In this document: one piece after another, positions 51,072 to 57,364 of the stretch
How positions within the stretch are numbered: the first letter of the stretch is position 1
Layout of the letters: every line of letters begins with the position of its first letter
Source of the DNA: a virus
IMG/VR virus record: IMGVR_UViG_3300030202_002001
Location: 31,561-95,560 of that record
Direction: 5' to 3' (one strand)
Length of the DNA stretch: 64,000 bases
The notes under the pieces: model-generated
Databases searched by the model: none
Told to the model about the DNA's origin: nothing
Seen by the model: the letters and a program-made list of their open reading frames with translations, nothing else
Position numbers and translations under genes: made by a program

Positions 51072-51591
51072 TAATGAACTTCATGTTCTAGATAATAAAT
51101 TTAGTAGGTGGCAACTAGATCATATTAATGATTGTGCTCTCAATGCAAAATATTCTTACAATCAATCTACAGATAGTAATTCTCCAGAAAGAGATTGTAG
51201 GTTTGCGGCGTTACTAGATTTGGATGAACTGGGTGAGTTGCACTTAGATGATATAATCATCGAAGCATTATCTGATTTCAAATTTAAAATTAATATTCAA
51301 GAGGCTTACTTCAATCATTATCCAATACATGCCTATGTGAACAGGCATATTGATGAAATCAATCCAGCATGTGCAACTGTCATTGTGTGTTGTAATAAGT
51401 ATTGGGATGAGTCTTGGGGAGGAGAGTTAAAAATATACGAGAACGATGGTCCCATACATAAAGTGATTGATTATTCTCCTGGAAGGATAATCATATTTGA
51501 TTCTAGATTAGAACATAAAGTTCTACCTATTACTCCATATGCAAAGAGTGATAGATTTACCCTTGCATTCAAAACTGAGATTGAATTATGA
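51061..51591 (+). CDS. 2OG-Fe(II) dioxygenase, prolyl-hydroxylase-like (copy 4)
   Basis: A 176-residue protein with His96-x-Asp98 ('NRHIDE'), His152 ('RLEHKVLPIT') and Arg165 ('DRFTLAFKT'). 'NKYWDESWGGELKIYE' closely parallels the copy at 42082, pointing to a common origin. It overlaps both the methylase (11 bases) and the carbamoyltransferase (4 bases), so the three are made from one mRNA and may act on related substrates. Confidence 0.85.
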   Translation: MTFDNELHVLDNKFSRWQLDHINDCALNAKYSYNQSTDSNSPERDCRFAALLDLDELGELHLDDIIIEALSDFKFKINIQEAYFNHYPIHAYVNRHIDEINPACATVIVCCNKYWDESWGGELKIYENDGPIHKVIDYSPGRIIIFDSRLEHKVLPITPYAKSDRFTLAFKTEIEL

Positions 51592-53288
51592 AAATCGTTG
51601 GAGTTTATGGAGCACTTGATTGGGACGCAAATATATTTGACAAACCAGGCACTTATATCCATGATGCTGGTGCAACATTATTTGTTAATGGGATTCATAT
51701 CAGAAGTATTAATGAAGAAAGACTGACTCGTCTTAAAGATGAGGGTAATTATCCTAGGAAATCTATTGAATATGTGCTAGGAGATTATAGTAAGGATGAT
51801 ATTGATATTGTTTGTTACTGCCCAAGTTATCCTGAGATTAGCAATAAGCAGTTAGTTGAAGGAATTGGAAAGAGAATGCTGCAGGAATCATTTCCTAATG
51901 CGGAAGTCTGGATGCTCTCGCATCATTTGTGTCATGCTGCTTCTACTGTATTCACATCACCATTCAATAGTGGAAGTTTCTTAACTATCGATGGTCTTGG
52001 TAGTGGAATTTGGGATTTTGCCAGTGCCATGACGAGAGGTGGTGAGAATAATAGTATTGGTTACTTTGATAAGCAGAAAAGAATCTTTAGATTTTTTAGA
52101 GGAACTGGTGATTTGGGTATGAACTCATTTGGTGAGTTCTACTGCAATATGTCTCAAATGGTTTATGATGCAAAACATAGGCAGTTGATGAGAGAAGAGT
52201 CTACTCTCCCCGAGGATGTGTTTAATAATATTCAGTTTGCTCAAAATTTTGATGTAACTCCTAAAGAGGGTAAGATCATGGGCATGTCTGCTTATGGTAA
52301 ACTCCTTCCAGAACAAGAGAGGCCAATGTGTGCATCAACACATTACGCAGAAGGGTTATTTGATATTGATCGCTGGGAATTTGGAATGCCAGAGGTCCAT
52401 TTTTATGACTATAAGATGGTCTACAGACATCTAAAAGGTTCTCCAGAAGACAAAGCTCACTACATTCAGTATTGGTTTGAGCATGCTTTGATGTATCTGG
52501 TAGAAACTTTGAAAGAAGATTACCTAGAAGATGACAATTGTTTTGCTGGAGGATGTTTCCTGAATGTTTGTGCAAATACAAGGATAAGATCTCTGTTTAG
52601 AAACATGCACATTCCACCATTCACCAATGATTCTGGAATTCACTTTGGAGCAGCTGCTTGGGGTGCATATAGATCAAAAGAATCTATTGAATTGCCATCT
52701 AATATTGCTTTGTTGGGTAAATCCTATGATGATTTTGTACCTGAAGAAGAAAATTGTAAGTACTACGAAGACTTTGATGACCTTTGTAATTTTGTTGCGG
52801 ATGAATTAAACGATAATAAAATTATTGGTTGGTTCCAAGGCAGGTCGGAATATGGTCCTAGGTCTTTAGGGTCTAGGTCATTGCTTATGAGTCCTAGAGA
52901 TTCTAAGAATAAAGATATTTTGAATACCAGGGTCAAAAAAAGAGAGTATTGGCGTCCTTTTGCTGGTATAATGCTAGAAGAATCAGTCGAAGACTACTTT
53001 GATCCTGGTTTTCCGAGTCCTTACATGCTGTATTCTCAGACTTCCATCACCAAAAAAATCCCTGCCATCACTCATGGTGACTTGACATGTAGAATTCAGA
53101 CTGTAAATGAGCAGCAAAATCCTAAGATGTGTCAACTACTCAGTAAATTTGATGTACCTATTCTACTGAACACATCCTTCAATAAAAGCGGAGAACCAAT
53201 TATTGAAACTCCAGAGGATGCCATTGCCTCTTTCAAACAAATGGATATTGACTATCTTGTTATTGGTAATTACATCCTATGGAACTAA
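51588..53288 (+). CDS. O-carbamoyltransferase (NodU/CmcH/TobZ family)
   Basis: A 566-residue two-domain enzyme. The N-terminal Kae1/ASKHA-like domain shows 'YIHDAGATLFVNG', 'INEERLTRLKDEG' and the metal-binding 'HHLCHAASTVF'. The C-terminal domain shows 'GWFQGRSEYGPRSLGSRSLL', 'REYWRPFAG' and 'ILLNTSFNKSGEPIIETPED'. The family transfers a carbamoyl group from carbamoyl phosphate via a carbamoyl-adenylate to hydroxyl groups of small molecules, glycans or, in some phages, 5-hydroxymethylcytosine in DNA. Here it follows a DNA methylase and an oxygenase. The acceptor is not evident. Confidence 0.9.
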   Translation: MKIVGVYGALDWDANIFDKPGTYIHDAGATLFVNGIHIRSINEERLTRLKDEGNYPRKSIEYVLGDYSKDDIDIVCYCPSYPEISNKQLVEGIGKRMLQESFPNAEVWMLSHHLCHAASTVFTSPFNSGSFLTIDGLGSGIWDFASAMTRGGENNSIGYFDKQKRIFRFFRGTGDLGMNSFGEFYCNMSQMVYDAKHRQLMREESTLPEDVFNNIQFAQNFDVTPKEGKIMGMSAYGKLLPEQERPMCASTHYAEGLFDIDRWEFGMPEVHFYDYKMVYRHLKGSPEDKAHYIQYWFEHALMYLVETLKEDYLEDDNCFAGGCFLNVCANTRIRSLFRNMHIPPFTNDSGIHFGAAAWGAYRSKESIELPSNIALLGKSYDDFVPEEENCKYYEDFDDLCNFVADELNDNKIIGWFQGRSEYGPRSLGSRSLLMSPRDSKNKDILNTRVKKREYWRPFAGIMLEESVEDYFDPGFPSPYMLYSQTSITKKIPAITHGDLTCRIQTVNEQQNPKMCQLLSKFDVPILLNTSFNKSGEPIIETPEDAIASFKQMDIDYLVIGNYILWN

Positions 53289-53659
53289 AAGATTGGTTGA
53301 ACTCTATAAACTTTAATAAGGAAAATCTTATTAAAGAAAACCCCGATATCGTTAAACAATATCCTCCTTACATTGTTAATCGTTGTCTGTCTGGGCATAT
53401 TGATGCAATTATGTTTGCAAATGAGATGAATAAACAGAATCATTTGGACAAAGATATGCAGTACGAATTCCTTCTACATAGCATTAGGAAAAAGAAAAGG
53501 TTCTCTCCTTGGTTGCGCCAGGAGAAAATTGCTGACCTAGAACTAGTAAAGAAATACTATGGTTACAGCAATGAGAAAGCACAACAGGCTCTTAAAATTT
53601 TACTTCCCGAACAAATTGAGTACATGCGTAAAAAATTAGACACTGGTGGTATCAAATGA
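53279..53659 (+). CDS. 62: Clamp loader small subunit gp62
   Basis: A 126-residue protein (187 in T4; the short form is usual in cyanophages). 'LKDWLNSINFNKENLIKENP', 'YPPYIVNRCLSGHIDAIMFA', 'KKKRFSPWLRQEK' and 'LVKKYYGYSNEKAQQALKIL' are typical. It completes the 4:1 gp44/gp62 loader. It overlaps the carbamoyltransferase by 10 bases and the next gene by 4. Confidence 0.9.
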   Translation: MELKDWLNSINFNKENLIKENPDIVKQYPPYIVNRCLSGHIDAIMFANEMNKQNHLDKDMQYEFLLHSIRKKKRFSPWLRQEKIADLELVKKYYGYSNEKAQQALKILLPEQIEYMRKKLDTGGIK

Positions 53660-54495
53660 AAGTTCTTAGTATCGATATTGACTTCTGTTTTCCTAATGTG
53701 GAAGAATGGCCCAATGAAGATGGGGAACTTTGGGATGAGTGGCATCCCGCTACGAAGTGGACAAACTATTTTTCTAAGTATCCTGACCTTAATTGTAGAG
53801 AAAATATTGTACAAGAGAATTGTCTGGATTATATGCTAGACACTTTTACGAAAGCATTAGTTGCTAATCCAGATGTAACGGTTGCCTTTGGATGGGACCA
53901 TGATTATATCCTTGATAGCATACTTGATTTTGAAGATATTGAATTGGTAAACATCGACCATCATGACGACTTCCTTGCGGGATGTTATATTGAAAAAGTT
54001 CAAGAAGAACTCGATGATTATACTAATGAGACTTTTTTAGCACTGCATCTTTTAGAATATCACCACACTACAACATATGGGAAGGTAGATGAAGGTAGTT
54101 GGGGAGCTTATCTTCATGCTCTAGGAAAATTAAAATCTATGACTTGGATTCATAATGGAGAAAAGGCTGAGGAAGATTCTAGGAGTTCTGTAAATCGATA
54201 CATCTGTAATAATGTAGGAAAGTATTGTGAGTGGGGGTTTAAAGAACCACATGAGTATGATCATGGTGACTATAAGTATGATCATATTTTTGTATGCCTA
54301 TCTCCTGGGTATTTTCCTATGTCTCAGTGGGAACTTTTTGGAATCTTCTTAGGAATTTATGAAGATCATACTGGTAAGAGTTGTAATATAGGTGAGTGGT
54401 GGGACCAAAGATACATTAATAAAATGGCATATAGAAGTGCTTACGATATCGTCAAACCTGCTATGGAAAATGTCAAAAGAAGTTTAGCTAAATAA
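53656..54495 (+). CDS. IDHH-motif protein, UPF0489/ureohydrolase-like
   Basis: A 279-residue protein starting 'MKVLSIDIDFCFP' and containing 'GWDHDYILDSI' (~79-89) and 'VNIDHHDDFLAG' (100-105), Asp/His clusters that resemble the bimetal site of UPF0489 and arginase/agmatinase-like proteins. The C-terminal half ('HIFVCLSPGYFPMSQWELFG') is unassigned. It is fused into the gp62-regA operon by a 4-base overlap. A hydrolase of a C-N bond is one possibility; the family is not biochemically clear to me. Confidence 0.6.
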   Translation: MKVLSIDIDFCFPNVEEWPNEDGELWDEWHPATKWTNYFSKYPDLNCRENIVQENCLDYMLDTFTKALVANPDVTVAFGWDHDYILDSILDFEDIELVNIDHHDDFLAGCYIEKVQEELDDYTNETFLALHLLEYHHTTTYGKVDEGSWGAYLHALGKLKSMTWIHNGEKAEEDSRSSVNRYICNNVGKYCEWGFKEPHEYDHGDYKYDHIFVCLSPGYFPMSQWELFGIFLGIYEDHTGKSCNIGEWWDQRYINKMAYRSAYDIVKPAMENVKRSLAK

Positions 54496-54516
54496 TAAAA
54501 AGTTGTTATTCTTGCT

Positions 54517-54960
54517 ATGAGCGTTGTTGTGGAACCGACCGTTGAGTGGTCGCCTGAGAAAATGATTGAGGTGTGCCTCAGTGAACCTGATGATTTTCTA
54601 AAAGTACGAGAAACACTTACCAGAATTGGAGTAGCATCAAGAAAGGAAAAGAAACTATACCAATCTTGTCATATCTTGCATAAGCAAGGAAGATATTACA
54701 TTGTTCACTTCAAAGAACTTTTCGCACTTGACGGTAAGAAAGCAAATCTTACTGTAAATGATGTACAAAGAAGAAACAGAATCTCTCAATTGTTGGCTGA
54801 CTGGGGATTGATTTCTGTAGTTGATGCTGAGATGATTCAGGACATCGCTCCTTTGAATCAAATCAAAGTATTATCATATAAAGATAAAGGTAACTGGGTT
54901 TTAGAAACAAAATATAACATTGGTAGAAAAACCAAGACTGAAGGACAAGAGGACTCCTAA
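54517..54960 (+). CDS. regA: RegA translational repressor
   Basis: A 147-residue protein (122 in T4) with 'PDDFLKVRETLTRIGVASRK', 'YQSCHILHKQGRYYIVHFKE' and 'VQRRNRISQLLADWGLIS', matching RegA. It binds AU-rich start regions of early mRNAs and blocks ribosome entry, including those of replication genes. Position just after gp62 follows the T4 order 44-62-regA. The late-like CTAAATA string overlaps its stop. Confidence 0.92.
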   Translation: MSVVVEPTVEWSPEKMIEVCLSEPDDFLKVRETLTRIGVASRKEKKLYQSCHILHKQGRYYIVHFKELFALDGKKANLTVNDVQRRNRISQLLADWGLISVVDAEMIQDIAPLNQIKVLSYKDKGNWVLETKYNIGRKTKTEGQEDS

Positions 54961-55011
54961 ATAAATCGTCGCTCTTTCGTGCGCGACACGCTACAAAGGA
55001 ATATCGCTTGC

Positions 55012-55038
55012 AAGGGGGGTTGCCACCCTCCTTTTTTT
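55012..55038 (+). terminator. Terminator after regA, loop carries a -35 box
   Basis: Stem AAGGGGGG / CCCTCCTT (one G-U pair) closes a six-base loop TTGCCA, followed by a run of T. The loop hexamer is also the -35 of the next promoter. Confidence 0.8.
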
Positions 55039-55048
55039 ATGCTATAAT
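55020..55048 (+). promoter_or_regulatory. Sigma70-type promoter, -35 in terminator loop, extended -10
   Basis: TTGCCA (55020-55025), exactly 17 bases, TATAAT (55043-55048) with TGC before it. The spacer is the terminator's 3' arm and T tract. It should start transcription near 55055, giving a ~93-base leader. Confidence 0.75.
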
Positions 55049-55054
55049 ATATCT

Positions 55055-55147
55055 GTGGTTAACCACTGCGGTAGTCCCCTTTAATAGGTTCAGGACTAGC
55101 GGCGACAGGAACCTATTGTTAACTCTACAGCCATACGGCTTGTTATC
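55055..55147 (+). promoter_or_regulatory. Structured 5' leader with H-type pseudoknot potential
   Basis: A perfect palindrome GTGGTTAACCAC (55055-55066) opens the leader. Then TAGTCC (55072-55077) can pair with GGACTA (55093-55098), while AATAGGTTC (55083-55091) pairs with GAACCTATT (55109-55117); the interleaved order is that of an H-type pseudoknot (6 bp and 9 bp). A third hairpin AGCC-ATAC-GGCT (55129-55140) sits 7 bases before the ATG, and no normal ribosome-binding site is exposed. A riboswitch, autoregulatory protein site or stable 5' RNA are all possible. Confidence 0.6.
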
Positions 55148-56161
55148 ATGACAATTATCTCAATTCCCCTTTCGGGGGTGCCTAAGGAATTGCGTCAGCA
55201 GATCGAAGAACTTCTTCCTGAACCTCAAGAGGTTCCTGGTTGGAAGTTTGCAGGATATAAATGGCGTAAACTCACACAGATCAATACCAAGGACAGTAAC
55301 GGAAACACAGATAACTCTGTTAGGATTGCTGGAACTGGTGACAACCAGACTCTAGAAGTCTCCCTTGCAAAAGGCATTGACACATCCGTCCTTACTCCAT
55401 CAATCTACGGTATTGATGATCTCCTTAACGGTTTTAACAGGTTGAAGAACCTGAAGCAACTAGGATATAAGGAGTGGATCTTCGCTCAATACGAAGAGAA
55501 CGATCTCACCAAAACCGAATTCCAAGACTCCTTAAGGGAGCGTCTTCAAGATGCCCGTGCATCAATGAATAAGGGATTTGGACAAAAGGTAATTACCGTT
55601 ACCGAGATCGAAGAACTTGGTCGTGAGCGTTTTGAACATCGTGAAGACAGGGAAAAGGACACCATCAAACGGTGGATCTATACCCTTGACTTGAACCTGA
55701 GTCCTCAACAGGTAGAAGGTATTGCAGCAAAAATCTGTAAAGACTTTGCTCGTCGTGGTATCATCGACTCCTATAGTCGTACAGAGGCTCAACTGTTTCT
55801 CGATGAACTTGGCATTGGAGCAGACCTTCTAAACACCTATGGTATTAATGGTGAGAAAGCCGATCCTACTCGTGCTCTTCGTACCATCTATCAGGTGATG
55901 AAGAACTATGTTGATAATGTCGATACAATGAACATTGCTCTCTTCGATTCTCAAGCATCTTCTCACGAAGAACTTGAAGCAAATCGTCAGAGGACTATTG
56001 CTCTTCTCGATGAAATGGATCAACTTGTCTTGAATTATGCTGCAGCGCGTGTAGCAAACCTCAAGGTTCCTCCTTACAATGTGTTTGGTGCTATCCCCCA
56101 GGCAACTGGTAAGGAGCACAAGGATGTTGTAATGCAAGAAAAGAAGTTGATTGAGGTGTAA
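55148..56161 (+). CDS. Hypothetical protein with ParB/Srx-like segment
   Basis: A 337-residue soluble protein. Residues ~75-115 resemble the ParB/sulfiredoxin nucleotide-binding motif region ('YGIDDLLNGFNRLKNLKQLG' with the G-x-N-R signature), followed by charged helices ('ASMNKGFGQKVITVTEIEEL', 'EHREDREKDTIKRWI') that could read DNA or RNA. The C-terminal third is helical ('ALLDEMDQLVLNYAAARVAN'). It forms a single-gene unit with its own promoter, structured leader and terminator, which implies tightly controlled expression. ParB relationship is tentative; otherwise unknown. Confidence 0.6.
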   Translation: MTIISIPLSGVPKELRQQIEELLPEPQEVPGWKFAGYKWRKLTQINTKDSNGNTDNSVRIAGTGDNQTLEVSLAKGIDTSVLTPSIYGIDDLLNGFNRLKNLKQLGYKEWIFAQYEENDLTKTEFQDSLRERLQDARASMNKGFGQKVITVTEIEELGRERFEHREDREKDTIKRWIYTLDLNLSPQQVEGIAAKICKDFARRGIIDSYSRTEAQLFLDELGIGADLLNTYGINGEKADPTRALRTIYQVMKNYVDNVDTMNIALFDSQASSHEELEANRQRTIALLDEMDQLVLNYAAARVANLKVPPYNVFGAIPQATGKEHKDVVMQEKKLIEV

Positions 56162-56170
56162 CAACCGAAT

Positions 56171-56205
56171 AAAAAAGGTGGGGGTTTCAACATCCCCCTT
56201 TTTTT
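56171..56205 (+). terminator. Rho-independent terminator
   Basis: GGGGG (56180-56184) / CCCCC (56194-56198) with loop TTTCAACAT, preceded by six A and followed by seven T, so it may work in both orientations. It closes the ParB-like unit. Confidence 0.88.
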
Positions 56206-56277
56206 ATGTAAATGATTAAATAGTATTGGATGCCGTAAGGGTCCACAAAAAATAAACTCGCTTACTAAGGAGCTACC

Positions 56278-56715
56278 ATGGTTAATAACCTAACAAAGTA
56301 TAATGCTGCGAACCTGGATCAATTAATGGACAGGATCACACGCAACAGTATTGGTATGGATGATTATTTCGACCGTATCTTTAAACTGCACGAGACCACT
56401 TCCAACTATCCTCCATATAACCTTGTAGATGTAAGTGCCGTTGAATCGAGACTAGAAATTGCTCTAGCAGGATTCAAGAAGGCTGAGGTTAATGTCTATA
56501 CGCAAGACGGGAAACTCTTCGTAGAGGGGCAGAAAGAGGACAAGGAGACCGAAACCAGTTACTTGCATAAGGGACTTGCTCAACGGTCCTTCACGCGGGT
56601 GTGGACGCTCTCTGATGAGACGGAGGTGAGGCAAGTGGAGTTTGAGGACGGTCTTTTGAGTGTGACGCTAGGGAAGATAATTCCAGAACATCACCAGCGT
56701 AAAACCTGGTTCTAA
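56278..56715 (+). CDS. hsp20: Small heat-shock protein Hsp20 (alpha-crystallin family)
   Basis: A 145-residue IbpA-like chaperone, a cyanophage hallmark. 'YPPYNLVDVSAVESRLEIAL' begins the alpha-crystallin domain, with 'AGFKKAEVNVYTQDGKLFVE', 'YLHKGLAQRSFTRVWTLSDE' and 'VEFEDGLLSVTLGKIIPEHH' as the conserved strands. An AAGGAG precedes the ATG by 5 bases. A GATTAAATAG late-like string lies ~60 bases upstream and a terminator follows. It may protect photosystem or virion proteins from aggregation. Confidence 0.94.
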   Translation: MVNNLTKYNAANLDQLMDRITRNSIGMDDYFDRIFKLHETTSNYPPYNLVDVSAVESRLEIALAGFKKAEVNVYTQDGKLFVEGQKEDKETETSYLHKGLAQRSFTRVWTLSDETEVRQVEFEDGLLSVTLGKIIPEHHQRKTWF

Positions 56716-56720
56716 ATATC

Positions 56721-56745
56721 GGGGGGTTGATCGCCCCCCTTTTTT
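56721..56745 (+). terminator. Terminator after hsp20, loop carries a -35 box
   Basis: GGGGGG / CCCCCC with loop TTGATCG and a run of six T. The loop contains TTGATC, the -35 of the next promoter. Confidence 0.9.
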
Positions 56746-56756
56746 CATGCTATAAT
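56727..56756 (+). promoter_or_regulatory. Sigma70-type promoter for the gp43 operon
   Basis: TTGATC (56727-56732), 18-base spacer, TATAAT (56751-56756) with extended TGC. Same layout as at 55020. It would drive the small paralogue pair, gp43 and probably uvsX-gp41. Confidence 0.7.
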
Positions 56757-56778
56757 ACCTAGAGGTAAGAAACTTACT

Positions 56779-57090
56779 ATGTCCGTTAGAGTAGCCATCA
56801 TTGGCACTGATTCTATCATTGCTGATATTAAAGAGTTGATTGATCCAGAAGACAAGGGTCGTCAATACATGTTTAACAATCCGTATCGCGTCATCATGCA
56901 ACCAACCATGTTGCTGACAGAAGATGCTGGAGAAACTGCAGAAAATACATCTCAAGTATCCCTTGCTACTTGGCAACCGCTTACGCAAGAGACTACATTC
57001 ATCGTAAATCCCAACTCTGTTCAAACTATTTTTGAACCAGTAGCTGATCTCAAGAACATGTACAAGGAGTTGATTGATGGCATTAGTTAA
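56779..57090 (+). CDS. Small Sm-like paralogue A
   Basis: A 103-residue protein: 'SVRVAIIGTDSIIADIKELI', 'NNPYRVIMQPTMLL', 'LATWQPLTQETTFIVNPNSV', 'QTIFEPVADLKNMYKELI'. Strand order and landmarks (NPY, W-P, FIV, TIFEP, MYKEL) align with the next gene and, more loosely, with the protein at 37706. The fold looks like a small beta-barrel with a C-terminal helix. It opens the DNA polymerase operon; RNA- or protein-binding regulation is a guess. Confidence 0.6.
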   Translation: MSVRVAIIGTDSIIADIKELIDPEDKGRQYMFNNPYRVIMQPTMLLTEDAGETAENTSQVSLATWQPLTQETTFIVNPNSVQTIFEPVADLKNMYKELIDGIS

Positions 57091-57364
57091 AGTTATTGTC
57101 TTCAAAGAAGACTACATGTGTATTATCGCTGGCATCAAAGAGATTGGTGCTGATATCGGTGAACCCGATTGTGAGTTAGATAATCCATATGAATTCCTTG
57201 AGTTGGAAGAAGAACCCAAAGAATATAAGGATCGTCTCACACCTTGGAAAGTATTGAATAAGTCTTCTGATAAGAAGTGCAGAATTCAAAGTGATACTAT
57301 TCTGACTCTAGTTGATCCCGAGCCACACATCCTCCAAGCATACAACGAACTGCTTTCTGAATGA
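57077..57364 (+). CDS. Small Sm-like paralogue B
   Basis: A 95-residue protein from ATG 57077 (AAGGAG 7 bases upstream; a TTG one codon earlier is less likely). 'ALVKVIVFKEDYMCIIAGIK', 'DNPYEFLELEEEP', 'LTPWKVLNKSSDKKCRIQ', 'TILTLVDPEPHILQAYNELL' align with the preceding gene, so the two are probably an old tandem duplication. Overlaps gp43 by 4 bases. Confidence 0.6.
   Translation: MALVKVIVFKEDYMCIIAGIKEIGADIGEPDCELDNPYEFLELEEEPKEYKDRLTPWKVLNKSSDKKCRIQSDTILTLVDPEPHILQAYNELLSE

Noticed and set aside
55055-55147. Known cyanophage glutamine riboswitch (glnA/Downstream-peptide motif)
   Set aside because: A GTTC/GAAC stem is present, but the conserved inner segments of that motif are missing and the loop is too short, so I describe only an unassigned pseudoknot-like leader.
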